NCBI RefSeq assembly: GCF_004302915.1
Contig: NZ_QQBI01000001.1
Location: 278,267 to 342,266, forward strand
DNA: 64,000 nucleotides
Source of the DNA: Komagataeibacter xylinus
GTDB lineage: Bacteria > Pseudomonadota > Alphaproteobacteria > Acetobacterales > Acetobacteraceae
Direction of reading: 5' to 3'
The position numbers and the translations under genes were made by a program. Below the pieces are notes generated by a model. That model was not told the origin of the DNA, searched no databases, and was given only the letters and a program-made list of their open reading frames with translations. This document shows positions 10,851-19,572 of this stretch, in pieces; position 1 is the stretch's first letter, and every line of letters starts with the position of its first letter.

Positions 10851-11908
10851 GCCGCGCGCGCTGCGGCCCTTTCCGCCTCCACGGTGGAGGGGCGCGGCCC
10901 GCGCACATGGCCTGCCGCAATCTGCCCGTCATAGAATTCATGGATCATGCCGACCACGCCATCGACCGTGTCCATCTTGTTCACGGCAGCGCGGAACCCA
11001 GCCGAGCCCGGCAGGCCCGCCGAGTACCATGACACATGCTTGCGCGCCAGCCGCAGGCCGGGATGGGCGCCAAAATGGTCGATCATCATGCCGTAATGCC
11101 TGAGCACGATGGCCTTTTCCGCCACCAGGTCCGGCTCGGGAATATCCTCGCCATGCATGAGCGCGCGCGCCACCTGGGCCAGGAACCACGGGCGGCCATA
11201 GCAGCCGCGCCCGATCATGACGCCCTGCGCGCCCGAGCGCTCCAGCGCCACGCGGGCATCCTCCACGCTTAGGATATCGCCATTGACGATGACCGGCAGG
11301 TCAACCGCATCGACCACGTTGCGCACGAAATGCCAGTCCGCCGTGCCGTTATAGAACTGCTGGCGGGTGCGGCCATGCACGGTTACCATGCGAATGCCCG
11401 ATTCCTGTGCAATCCGGGCCAGTGTGGGGGCGTTGAGACTGTTATGGTCCCAGCCCATGCGCATCTTGAGTGTTACGGGCACATTGACCGCGCGCACCAC
11501 GCCCTCAAGCAGGCGGCCGGCATGGGCCTCGTCACGCATCAGGGCGGAGCCTGCAAGCTGGCCCACGGCCACCTTCTTGACCGGGCAGCCGAAATTGATG
11601 TCGATGATGTCCGCCCCGCGATCAACCGCGATCCGTGCCGCCTGACCCATCGCCTCGGGGTCGCACCCGGCAAGCTGGACCGAATTGGGGCCATCATCGG
11701 CCACTTCGGCCATGCGCAGCGTGGTCTCGTTCTCGCGGATCATGGCCCATGACGCGATCATCTCCGACACGACCAGCCCCGCGCCGAGGCTGCGCGCCAG
11801 CCTGCGGAACGGCAGGTCGGTCACCCCCGCCATGGGTGCGAGAATGACCGGCGCCCTGAGAATGACCCCGCCACCCAGATCAATGGGCGAGAGCAGTTGA
11901 GACGACAT
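10847..11908 (-). CDS. dusB: tRNA-dihydrouridine synthase (NifR3/DusB type)
   Basis: FMN enzyme that reduces uridine to dihydrouridine in the tRNA D-loop using NADPH. It is 353 aa. The N-terminal TIM barrel carries [16 protein letters not shown], then the catalytic Cys108 in [11 protein letters not shown]. The FMN-phosphate site includes [14 protein letters not shown]. It is the first gene of the ntr operon (historically nifR3), so operon transcription probably starts in the 257-bp divergent gap to ispDF. Confidence 0.95.
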   Translation of the reverse strand: MSSQLLSPIDLGGGVILRAPVILAPMAGVTDLPFRRLARSLGAGLVVSEMIASWAMIRENETTLRMAEVADDGPNSVQLAGCDPEAMGQAARIAVDRGADIIDINFGCPVKKVAVGQLAGSALMRDEAHAGRLLEGVVRAVNVPVTLKMRMGWDHNSLNAPTLARIAQESGIRMVTVHGRTRQQFYNGTADWHFVRNVVDAVDLPVIVNGDILSVEDARVALERSGAQGVMIGRGCYGRPWFLAQVARALMHGEDIPEPDLVAEKAIVLRHYGMMIDHFGAHPGLRLARKHVSWYSAGLPGSAGFRAAVNKMDTVDGVVGMIHEFYDGQIAAGHVRGPRPSTVEAERAAARAA

Positions 11909-12165
11909 GAAACCCTACTTCCCCGCCGGCTTTCCAGCCGCATGCGGCAATGTGGAAACGGGCCAGCTACATTATCCATCAAGAATGCTTATGATTTAGG
12001 CAGAATACCTGCTCCCGCCGCCCCGTGCAATCAGCTTCGCGGCACGCAACGAACATTTTTGCCCGATTGTGACACCCAGAAAGGGCGGCCGGAACAGCCC
12101 CGACATTGCCCCTGTCCGCGCACAATGCTTGACGCGCGGCCCACATGGCCGCATTGCTCCGCATC
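11909..12165. promoter_or_regulatory. Divergent promoter region between dusB-ntr operon and ispDF
   Basis: A 257-bp gene-free stretch between the divergent starts of dusB (minus) and ispDF (plus). It must hold the promoters of both. It is locally AT-richer around 11965-12060, but I cannot assign convincing -35/-10 pairs by eye. Confidence 0.4.
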
Positions 12166-13335
12166 ATGCGTGTTGCAGCCATTCTTCTCGCCGCGGGCCA
12201 GGGCAGCCGGTACAGCGCCCAGACCGCGACCCCCGTCGCCAAGCAGTATGTCACGCTCGGCGGCTGGCCCGTCATCCGCCACGCGGCGGATGCCCTTGCC
12301 CCTCATGTCGGCCTCATCCAGCCGGTGGGCGATCCAGCCCTGCTGGCCCGTGCGCTTGAAGGCTTTGCGCCCGAGGGCTGCGCGGTCCTGCCCGTGGTGC
12401 CCGGTGGCGAGACGCGCCAGGCCAGCGTGCGCGCAGGCCTTGAGGCGCTTGACCGCCTGCCCGGGGGCGAGCGCCCCGACCTGGTACTGATCCATGACGG
12501 CGCGCGGCCCTACGTGCCCGCCAGCGTGACCGAGGGCGTGATCGCGGCGCTGGCCGAGCATGCGGGCGTGATCCCCGCAGTACCTGTGGCCGACACCATC
12601 AAGCGCGCGAAGGATGGCATCATTACCGATACCGTGCCGCGCACCGACCTGTTCCGCGCCCAGACGCCGCAGGGCTTCCGCTTCGGGCTGCTGCGCGACC
12701 TGCACCGCGCAGCCGAAGCCGCCGATGCCACCGATGACGCCGCCCTACTGGAAAACGCAGGCCACCCCGTAGCCATCGTGCCGGGTGCGGAAGACAACAT
12801 CAAACTGACCTACAAGGAGGATCTGGTGCGACTGGAACGCCTGATCGGCCCGACCCTGCTGCCGCGCACCGGCACGGGCTACGATGTGCATGCCTTTGCC
12901 GAGAACCGCCCGCTCATCATGTGTGGCATCAACGTGCCGCACACGCGCGGCCTTGCAGGCCACTCCGATGCGGATGTGGGCATCCATGCGCTGTGCGACG
13001 CCATTTACGGCGCCCTGGCCGAGGGTGACATTGGCCGCCACTTCCCGCCCAGCCAGAATGAATGGAAGGATGCCGACAGCGCGCGCTTTCTGGTGCATGC
13101 AGGCGAGCGCATCCGCCAGCGCGGGGGCATGCTGGTCAACGCCGATGTCACACTGATCTGCGAGCGCCCCAAGATCGGCCCGCATTCCGAAGCAATGCGG
13201 GCCCGCCTTGCCGAGCTGCTCAAGGTTGATGTCGACCGCATCTCGGTCAAGGCCACCACCTCCGAGCGCCTCGGCTTTACCGGCCGCGAGGAAGGCATTG
13301 CCTGCCTGGCCAGCGCCACGGTGCTGGTGCCCTGA
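12166..13335 (+). CDS. ispDF: Bifunctional IspD/IspF isoprenoid enzyme
   Basis: Fusion of 2-C-methyl-D-erythritol 4-phosphate cytidylyltransferase (IspD, about 1-225) and 2-C-methyl-D-erythritol 2,4-cyclodiphosphate synthase (IspF, about 230-389). It catalyses steps three and five of the MEP pathway to isoprenoids. The IspD part has [11 protein letters not shown] (8-18) with K26 and the [19 protein letters not shown] block. The IspF part has GYDVHAF (238-244, metal ligands D240 and H242), [15 protein letters not shown] and the [12 protein letters not shown] end. ATG 12166 is preferred over ATG 12145 because [11 protein letters not shown] is the family N-terminus. Such fusions are common in alphaproteobacteria. 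Confidence 0.95.
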   Translation: MRVAAILLAAGQGSRYSAQTATPVAKQYVTLGGWPVIRHAADALAPHVGLIQPVGDPALLARALEGFAPEGCAVLPVVPGGETRQASVRAGLEALDRLPGGERPDLVLIHDGARPYVPASVTEGVIAALAEHAGVIPAVPVADTIKRAKDGIITDTVPRTDLFRAQTPQGFRFGLLRDLHRAAEAADATDDAALLENAGHPVAIVPGAEDNIKLTYKEDLVRLERLIGPTLLPRTGTGYDVHAFAENRPLIMCGINVPHTRGLAGHSDADVGIHALCDAIYGALAEGDIGRHFPPSQNEWKDADSARFLVHAGERIRQRGGMLVNADVTLICERPKIGPHSEAMRARLAELLKVDVDRISVKATTSERLGFTGREEGIACLASATVLVP

Positions 13336-13355
13336 GGCGGGGATAAAACAGAAAT

Positions 13356-13413
13356 AAAAGTTTTTGGATGCTGCCTTTATTCAGGAAGGCAGCATTTTTT
13401 TTGAAGCTTTTGA
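13356..13413. repeat. Nested palindromic intergenic repeat, copy 3 (truncated)
   Basis: Partial copy 20 bp after the ispDF stop, in the opposite orientation to copy 1. It has the arm AAAAGTTTTTGGATG, a hairpin ATGCTGCCTTTATTCAGGAA followed by GGCAGCAT and eight T, then one arm of the second hairpin (GAAGCTTTT). The GGCAGCAT-T8 structure is a good intrinsic terminator for ispDF on the plus strand. Confidence 0.75.
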
Positions 13414-13581
13414 TTTTCTCGATGGCTTGAGTGATCCGTCACGGTCAATGTCAGAATCGTCACCGTCGCTGGCAAACAGGTCCTGGCCCTTGCATATGAA
13501 GAAGCGCCCCCTGGCCCTGCCGCCATCCACCTGATTGCCGAGACTTTCGGGGGAGGAGATGGGTGTTGTCTCACTACCCAA
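13381..13581 (-). CDS. Possible small hydrophilic protein, 66 aa
   Basis: Open frame downstream of the ATP12 gene, starting at a TTG (13581-13579). It encodes a hydrophilic segment with SPESLGNQVDGG, RARGRFFICKGQDLFASDG, DDSDIDRDG and a lysine/serine-rich tail. The composition looks more protein-like than the alternative frames here, but there is no ATG/GTG start, the ribosome binding site is weak, and the last dozen or so codons run into palindromic repeat copy 3. I do not recognise a family. It may be chance. Confidence 0.3.
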   Translation of the reverse strand: MGSETTPISSPESLGNQVDGGRARGRFFICKGQDLFASDGDDSDIDRDGSLKPSRKSKASKKMLPS

Positions 13582-13621
13582 CCATGTGGGTCGGCGGGCA
13601 GTCCTATAACAGTAGGCGTTT

Positions 13622-14383
13622 TCACACGCCCCGGCAGAGCTGGAGGAAGCGCGCCGCATCCTCCACCTCCACCGCCTGCCCGCGCAGGGCTTCGAGCAGT
13701 TTCGCGTCCTCGCCCCATGTTTCCATCTGGCTGCGCTCGTCCACACTGGCAATCCCGGCGGCCTTTGACGCAGGCAGCGCACCGGTCACGACCATAAGCC
13801 CCAGCACGATGCTTTTCATCGCGGGCACCATCACGCCCAATGCCGCCAGGGTAGCATTATCCATCGGCGTCAGTAGCGTCCGCCACGCGTCATGCACGGC
13901 GGGTGACTGCACGAGCGGCATGATGCCCGTCGTGACCGCCATGTCGATGCCATGGCGCGCGCGCAGCCATGCAAGCGGCGGGTCCCACTGTGCCTGCTGC
14001 TGCCGGCACAGTGGGGCCGGATAATCGGCGCGGTAGCACAGCAACTCGCCATCCACATAATGCAGCAGGGCCGCGACCTGCGCTGCCGGGTCGGGGGCCA
14101 CGCGCTCGATCATGGTGCCCGCGATGCGGGTCATGGGCAGGTCATCGGGCGTGAAATGGCCGCCCTTTTCCCCGCCTGCCTTCATCCATTCATCGGCAAT
14201 GGCCTGTGCCAGCGCGCGCGATGGCACGCACAGCGCCGTGCCGCCGGGCAGGCGGATGCCCCGCCCGTCGAGCTCCACCGTAAAGCCGCCCCCGGCAACC
14301 GGGCTGATCGCAGCCGTGACCCAGAACCGCCGGCGCAGGCCCGCGGTCTGGGGCGTGGGGGGGCGTACGCCATCCTTCATCAT
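13622..14383 (-). CDS. ATP12 family chaperone for F1-ATPase assembly
   Basis: Homologue of mitochondrial ATP12, which binds the F1 alpha subunit during ATP synthase assembly; this family is found in alphaproteobacteria. It is 253 aa. Recognisable blocks are RRFWVTAAI near the start, FTVELDGRGIRLPGG, the SRALAQAIADEW stretch, DLPMTRIAGTMIERV and YVDGELLCYRADYP. The start overlaps the AsmA-like gene stop by 4 nt (ATGA), so it is the downstream partner in that transcription unit. Confidence 0.88.
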   Translation of the reverse strand: MMKDGVRPPTPQTAGLRRRFWVTAAISPVAGGGFTVELDGRGIRLPGGTALCVPSRALAQAIADEWMKAGGEKGGHFTPDDLPMTRIAGTMIERVAPDPAAQVAALLHYVDGELLCYRADYPAPLCRQQQAQWDPPLAWLRARHGIDMAVTTGIMPLVQSPAVHDAWRTLLTPMDNATLAALGVMVPAMKSIVLGLMVVTGALPASKAAGIASVDERSQMETWGEDAKLLEALRGQAVEVEDAARFLQLCRGV

Positions 14384-16866
14384 TTCAGGATGCCCAGCCC
14401 CTTGAGCAGGCCGCCCACCTTTTTCACGTCGGGCGAGGCCTTGGAGTTGCCAATCAGGCCAGCCGCGCCATTGGCGCCGCCTTCCGCCTTGGGCGCTGCC
14501 GTGGTGGGTTCGGGGCCGGTTGCGCCCTCACGCGCGGCCTTGAGGGTGGCCGGGCAGGGATCGGCCACGGCATTGCTGCTTGAGCCACCAAGCAGCAGGC
14601 CGATGGCATAACGCCCGTCGGAGCCCGCATCCATCTTGGGGCGCGGCGCGGCAAGCGTGCCGCCCACGCGCAGCGGCACGGAGGCCCCGGTGCCGCTGAT
14701 CATGAGCTGCGGCACCAGGTGCAGGTCAAGCGCCTGCGACACCATGCCCACCGTGCCCTTGCCTGTTACGGTCAACGCATTGGTCTGCACGCCGATGGTA
14801 TCGACATTGGCCGTGCCATCGGCCATGGCCATGTGCAGGCCGAAGCAGCGCAGCGCGATCGGGCCGGAGCCCAGCGCGCCCCGCGCGGCATCACCAAGCA
14901 TCTCGCCCAGCGCGCTGCCGCTGACCGTGCCATTGACCATCGACACGCCCAGGTGCCCGTTCATGCCGTTACGCAGTTCGGTGCGGGTGTTGCCCTGCGT
15001 CCTGACCGAACCGACCACCTGCAACGCACCCTGCACCATGTTCGAAAGCCCGGCCTTGCTCTCCAGCCAGGCGGCGGGCAGCACCAGCGTGCCGATGGTG
15101 CCCGAAACCGTGGGGGTCTTGCCCGCAGTGGCATCCACCTCGAACTGCCCCGACAGGCGGCGGCCCGTGCCTTCGGCCTGCAGGGGGTCAACCTTCAGCA
15201 CGCCGCTGCGCAGGTTGATATGGGTCAGGGCATTGCGGTACGTATCGCCCTCGAATTCCATCTGCGCAACCGTCAGGCGCAGGTCCATGTCCAGCTTGCG
15301 CAATTCATCAAACGGCAGGGCGTCATCATTCGCCTTGGCCTGCGCGGGCGCTGCCGTCACCTTTTTCGCATCCGCCTGCGCGGGTGGGCCCATCAGGGCA
15401 TCGGCATTGAGCCAGCTTGCATCGATCGTGCCACTGACCAGCGGCACCCCGCCCGCGCCACCATGCACGGACAGGTCAAGCCCGCCCTTGAGCGCAAGCT
15501 GCGTGCTCTTGACCACCAGATCGGAAAGCTGGAAATGCGCGCCGTTATCCTCGCTCACCAGATGGGTCGAGGCATCAAGATGATCGAGCACCGCGCCATT
15601 GGGCAGCGGCAGCTGGCCTGCCGTGGCCGTGACATTGACCACCGCGCGCGAGCCGCCCAGCGTGCCCGCCACCCGCAGCGAACCCGGATCGCCCGACAGG
15701 TCGAGCGACAGCGGCAGCGCCTCGGCAAGGTGCGACATCACCGCCGCGTCAAGCTGCTGGAGCGAGCCGAGGGTTCCGGTCAGCTTCAGCCCCTTACCCT
15801 GCCACTGGCCCTGGCTGTTGATGGTGACCGCATCCTTGGGCCCCGGCGCATCGATCGACAGGCCCTGCAGGGTCAGGCCCGACAGGTACTGCCCCGCATC
15901 GACCGCACCCGTGTCGAGGTGCAGGGAGTTGAGCAGCGGCACGCTGCCTTCCTTGTCGGCGGCACTCCCGTCAACCACATTGGCCTTGAGGGTGAGGCGG
16001 CGGACATCAGGCAGGCTCAGCCCCGGCACGAAGGCGTCGATCGCCTTGAGGCTGGCGATGTTGCCATCAACCGTGACGTTGTAGCCCTTCATGTGGTCGG
16101 GATCGGCCACGGTGCCATCGAGCGCAAGCTGGCCCACCTGCTCGCCGCCTGCCTTGAAGGCCGCCTTGAGCGCCACCGGCCAGCCGGAGCGCGCGGTGGA
16201 GGTGAGGTTGATCGACCCCGTATGCCCCGCCAGCGTGAAGCTGCCGGTATCATTATGGCCCGCCACGTCGATCTCGGGCTTGCTGCCATCCACATCGGTC
16301 AGGTTGATGTGGTCGAGCACGACCTTGCCCTTGCTGCCTGAAAGGCGGTCATCCCAGTCCACATCGGCATTGCTGATGCGGATGCTGCCGATCTGCACCT
16401 TCCAGTCCGATGCCGCCTGCTGGGTCGTGGCATCCGGCTTTGCGGTGGCCTGCGCGCCGGTGGGGGTGAGGCGCCAGTTGGCCATGCCCTGTTCGGTGCG
16501 CTCGAGGTGGATGACCGGATGGTCGAGCTTCAGGCCATCAAGCTGGATCTCGTGGTGCAGCAGCGCCATCAGGCCCACGCTGGCCTGCAGGCTGTCCGCC
16601 GTGACCATGTCGGTATAGGCCCCGCCCGCCATGTCAGACAGGCCCACATCCTTCACGGAAAGCGAAAGGGTGGGGAAAACGCTGAACTCCAGCGCGCCCA
16701 TGCGCACCTGCCGGCCGGTCTGTTTTTCAATCGCGGCAATGGCCTTGGCGCGCACGGCATCGGGGTCGAGCATGGATTTGAGCACCAGCCCCCCGCCGCC
16801 CGCTATCACCACAAGGGCGACCGCGCCCCCGATCAGGATCCGTTTTGCATTTCCGTTCTGTGCCAT
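14380..16866 (-). CDS. AsmA family protein, probable inter-membrane/envelope protein
   Basis: 828-aa AsmA-like protein with one N-terminal membrane segment (about 9-28, ILIGGAVALVVIAGGGGLVL) and a long periplasmic repetitive beta region. The N-terminal domain has GRQVRMGALEFSVFPTLSL and the C-terminal AsmA_2 domain has DLHLVPQLMISGTG. Members of this superfamily (AsmA, TamB, YhdP) are linked to outer-membrane phospholipid transport or assembly. ATG 16866 is chosen because the 73 codons upstream lack a signal or homology-like pattern and overlap rluC-type coding DNA. Its stop overlaps the ATP12 start. Confidence 0.87.
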   Translation of the reverse strand: MAQNGNAKRILIGGAVALVVIAGGGGLVLKSMLDPDAVRAKAIAAIEKQTGRQVRMGALEFSVFPTLSLSVKDVGLSDMAGGAYTDMVTADSLQASVGLMALLHHEIQLDGLKLDHPVIHLERTEQGMANWRLTPTGAQATAKPDATTQQAASDWKVQIGSIRISNADVDWDDRLSGSKGKVVLDHINLTDVDGSKPEIDVAGHNDTGSFTLAGHTGSINLTSTARSGWPVALKAAFKAGGEQVGQLALDGTVADPDHMKGYNVTVDGNIASLKAIDAFVPGLSLPDVRRLTLKANVVDGSAADKEGSVPLLNSLHLDTGAVDAGQYLSGLTLQGLSIDAPGPKDAVTINSQGQWQGKGLKLTGTLGSLQQLDAAVMSHLAEALPLSLDLSGDPGSLRVAGTLGGSRAVVNVTATAGQLPLPNGAVLDHLDASTHLVSEDNGAHFQLSDLVVKSTQLALKGGLDLSVHGGAGGVPLVSGTIDASWLNADALMGPPAQADAKKVTAAPAQAKANDDALPFDELRKLDMDLRLTVAQMEFEGDTYRNALTHINLRSGVLKVDPLQAEGTGRRLSGQFEVDATAGKTPTVSGTIGTLVLPAAWLESKAGLSNMVQGALQVVGSVRTQGNTRTELRNGMNGHLGVSMVNGTVSGSALGEMLGDAARGALGSGPIALRCFGLHMAMADGTANVDTIGVQTNALTVTGKGTVGMVSQALDLHLVPQLMISGTGASVPLRVGGTLAAPRPKMDAGSDGRYAIGLLLGGSSSNAVADPCPATLKAAREGATGPEPTTAAPKAEGGANGAAGLIGNSKASPDVKKVGGLLKGLGILK

Positions 16867-16897
16867 TTTACTTCCTGTCCTGTGGTGCCGGGCGGCG

Positions 16898-17875
16898 TTA
16901 TTTGCGCCGGGCCGGTGCGGCGGCCGGGGCGACAAACCCGATCTGCCTGAATGTCTCGCGCATGTGGGGCGAAAGCTCCGCCTCGACCACCAGCGTGCCG
17001 CCTGCGGGGTGCGGCAGTTCCAGCCTGCGGGCATGCAGGTGCAGCCTGTCGGCAAATCCGGTGACATGCGCCTTGTCACCACCATATTTCGGGTCGCCCA
17101 GTATGGGGTTGCCCAGCGCCTCGCAATGCACGCGCAGCTGGTGGGTGCGGCCTGTCAGCGGCGAGAGTGCGAGCCACGACATCTTGCGCGCCGCCGCATC
17201 AAGCACCTCGTATTCCGACAGGGCATGCACCGCATCCGCATCACCCCGCTCGGCCACCACGCTGATGGCCCCTGCCCCCGCGCCCAGCTTGGTCAAAGGC
17301 TGGTCGATGATGCCGGTGGCAGGCGACGGCCGCCCCACCACCACGGCCCAGTAAACCTTGTGCACGTCACGCCCGCGAAAGGCGGCGGCCAGCTTGGCGG
17401 CCACACCCGGCGTGCGGGCGACCAGCAGCAGGCCCGACGTATCACGGTCAATGCGGTGGACAAGGCGGGGGCGCGGGTCATCGGGGTTTTCACGCAGGCC
17501 CTCGAGCAGCGCGTCGATATGGTGGGTGATGCCGGGGCCACCCTGCACGGCAATGCCTGCGGGCTTGTTGAGCACGATCAGGTGGTCATCGCGGTAGATG
17601 ACCATCTCGTTGATCTCGCGCACCTGCCGCTCATCGAGCGGCCTGACCGCGAGCGGCGGCGGCCGGTTGGCATTGGGTATGGGCGGCACGCGCACGGCCT
17701 GCCCGGGTGCGAGCCGGGTGGCGGCGGTGGCGCGCCTGCCATCCACGCGCACCTGCCCCGTGCGGCACAGCTTTTGCAACGCGCCCTGCGTCAGGTGCGG
17801 GTAATGCCTGCGGAACCAGCGGTCGAGGCGGATATCGGCTTCGTCATCGCTGACGGTAAGGGTAACGACACTCAT
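16898..17875 (-). CDS. rluC: RluA/RluC family 23S rRNA pseudouridine synthase
   Basis: Isomerises specific uridines in rRNA to pseudouridine. It is 325 aa from ATG 17875. The N-terminal S4 RNA-binding domain has RLDRWFRRHYPHLTQGALQK and the catalytic domain has LVHRIDRDTSGLLLVART with the catalytic Asp. Later blocks are GRTHQLRVH and NPILGDPKYGG. The start overlaps the rarA stop (ATGA, 17872-17875), and AsmA follows about 30 bp after its stop. RluC is the likeliest assignment because of the S4 domain; RluD is possible. Confidence 0.85.
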   Translation of the reverse strand: MSVVTLTVSDDEADIRLDRWFRRHYPHLTQGALQKLCRTGQVRVDGRRATAATRLAPGQAVRVPPIPNANRPPPLAVRPLDERQVREINEMVIYRDDHLIVLNKPAGIAVQGGPGITHHIDALLEGLRENPDDPRPRLVHRIDRDTSGLLLVARTPGVAAKLAAAFRGRDVHKVYWAVVVGRPSPATGIIDQPLTKLGAGAGAISVVAERGDADAVHALSEYEVLDAAARKMSWLALSPLTGRTHQLRVHCEALGNPILGDPKYGGDKAHVTGFADRLHLHARRLELPHPAGGTLVVEAELSPHMRETFRQIGFVAPAAAPARRK

Positions 17876-19260
17876 GACCCACGGCTTTCGCGCACTCTGT
17901 TCCAACTGTCCAGCCGTCGCGCGACTTCGCGTTCATATCCCCGGTCGGTCGGCTGGTACAGTTTCAGCCTGCGCATGCCATCGGGGAAGTAGTTCTGCCC
18001 CGATATGCCGCCCTCCGAATCATGGTCGTATTCGTAGCCCTTGCCGTAGCCGATATCCTTCATCAGCGTGGTGGGCGCGTTGAGGATATGGGCTGGCGGC
18101 ATGAGGCTGCCGGTAGCACGTGCGGCCCGGCGGGCCATGTTGTAGCCCTTGTATACCGCATTCGACTTGGGCGCCGTGGCCAGATGCACCACGAGCTGCG
18201 CGAGTGCCAGTTCCCCCTCCGGCGAGCCAAGGCGCTCGAAGGTCTCCCATGCCGCAACCGCCAGCGGCAGGGCGTGGGGGTCGGCCATGCCCACGTCCTC
18301 GGCGGCGAAGCGGGTGAGCCTGCGGGCGATGTAGCGCGGGTCCTCGCCGCCTTCGAGCATGCGGGCAAACCAGTAGAGTGCGGCATCGGGGTCGGAACCG
18401 CGCAGGGATTTGTGCAGCGCCGAGATGAGGTTGTAATGCTCCTCGCGGTCCTTGTCGTACAGCGCCGCGCGGCGGGCGAGCAGGCGTGACAGGGCGGCGG
18501 GGTCAAGCGCCTCGCGCTGCGGCGGCAGGGCAAGAAGCTGCTCGACCATGTTGAGCAGGTAGCGCCCATCCCCATCGGCCATGGCGCGCAGGGTGGCGCG
18601 GGCCTCGGGCGTGAGCGGCAGGGGCCTGCCGGTGGTGGCCTCGGCGCGGTCGAGCAGCTGCTCCATCGCCGCATCATCCAGCCGGTGCAGCACCAGCACC
18701 TGGCAGCGTGAGAGCAATGCGCTGTTGAGCGCAAAAGAGGGGTTCTCGGTCGTGGCCCCCACCAGCACCACGGTGCCATCCTCCACCACCGGCAGGAAGC
18801 CATCCTGCTGGGCGCGGTTGAAGCGGTGGATCTCATCAACGAATAAAAGCGTGCCACCGCCCGAGGCTGCCGTGCGCCGGGCTTCCTCGAACGCGCGCTT
18901 GAGGTCGGCAACACCTGAGAACACGGCCGAAAGCTGCACGAAGCGCAGGCCCGCGGCGGCGGCCAGCAGGCGGGCGATGGTGGTCTTGCCCACGCCCGGC
19001 CCGCCCCACAAAATCAGGCTGGCAAGCGAGCCACGGGCCAGCATCTGGCGCAGGCTGCCATCGGGGCCGAGCAGGTGGTCCTGACCTACCACCTCATCAA
19101 GCGTGGTGGGGCGCAGGCGGTCGGCCAGGGGCTGGTTGCGGGCGGGCTGGGCGGAAGGCGCCTGCGGAAATGCGACCGGGCCACGCGCGGAGGGCTGCGG
19201 AGCCGCATTGCCAAACAGGTCTGCCGGGCCGTCATCCATGCTGTCTCGCCTGCCTGCCAT
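17872..19260 (-). CDS. rarA: Replication-associated recombination protein RarA (MgsA) AAA+ ATPase
   Basis: Clamp-loader-related AAA+ ATPase acting at stalled replication forks. It is 462 aa. The N-terminal PLADRLRPTTLDEVVGQDHL block is followed by Walker A GGPGVGKTT and Walker B LLFVDEIHRFNRAQQDGFLP, then sensor region GATTENPSFALNSALLSRC. The C-terminal part has DVGMADPHAL and YVYDHD-like YEYDHDSEGG. ATG 19260 is chosen because AGGAG lies 5 nt upstream; another ATG lies at 19239. It heads a coupled run with the rluC-type, AsmA and ATP12 genes. Confidence 0.93.
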   Translation of the reverse strand: MAGRRDSMDDGPADLFGNAAPQPSARGPVAFPQAPSAQPARNQPLADRLRPTTLDEVVGQDHLLGPDGSLRQMLARGSLASLILWGGPGVGKTTIARLLAAAAGLRFVQLSAVFSGVADLKRAFEEARRTAASGGGTLLFVDEIHRFNRAQQDGFLPVVEDGTVVLVGATTENPSFALNSALLSRCQVLVLHRLDDAAMEQLLDRAEATTGRPLPLTPEARATLRAMADGDGRYLLNMVEQLLALPPQREALDPAALSRLLARRAALYDKDREEHYNLISALHKSLRGSDPDAALYWFARMLEGGEDPRYIARRLTRFAAEDVGMADPHALPLAVAAWETFERLGSPEGELALAQLVVHLATAPKSNAVYKGYNMARRAARATGSLMPPAHILNAPTTLMKDIGYGKGYEYDHDSEGGISGQNYFPDGMRRLKLYQPTDRGYEREVARRLDSWNRVRESRGS

Positions 19261-19380
19261 GTGCTCCTGCCTGTAGGTGGTGCAATCGTGCCCCATTATG
19301 GGCTGTATCTGCATAAATTGGGAAGCATCATGGCCAATACCAGTCCCGGCTGCATGATACTGGCGATGTTATCTTGAAAA

Positions 19381-19430
19381 ACGGGGGCTTTTGAAGCTTT
19401 TTGAAAAAAGCTTCACCAGAAACTTCCTTC
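19381..19430. repeat. Nested palindromic repeat, right half only
   Basis: Contains GAAGCTTTTTGAAAAAAGCTTC and CACCAGAAACTTCC, matching the right half of the intact copies at 35021 and 53477. The GC hairpin half is absent on its left. Confidence 0.6.
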
Positions 19431-19515
19431 CGGTTTTTGGCAGGTTTACAGGCTGGTTTTTAAATTCCATGGATTGCGCAACAGGCAGCGTGAATATCGC
19501 AATATATCCACAGAA

Positions 19516-19555
19516 TGAAAGTTTCCGGGCGCTGCCTTTTTTCAAAAAAGCGACG
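19516..19555. repeat. Nested palindromic repeat, left half only
   Basis: Contains GAAAGTTTCCGGGCGCTGCC and TTTTTTCAAAAAAGCG, matching the left arm and GC hairpin of other copies, ending about 18 bp before the MBOAT stop. Together with the half at 19381 the order is reversed relative to an intact element. Confidence 0.55.
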
Positions 19556-19572
19556 TTGGCTGCACGGGTTTT

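Larger units (their letters stand above)
19261..19572. other. Gene-free stretch between rarA start and MBOAT stop
   Basis: 312 bp that hold the rarA upstream region and two separated half-copies of the palindromic repeat. No protein-like ORF or RNA gene is visible. The AT-rich middle (19430-19515) includes GAATATCGCAATATATCC. Confidence 0.5.

Noticed and set aside
14380-17085. 901-codon frame for the AsmA-like gene
   Set aside because: The first 73 codons overlap the RluC-type gene and lack a signal or domain; the start at 16866 gives the usual N-terminal membrane segment.
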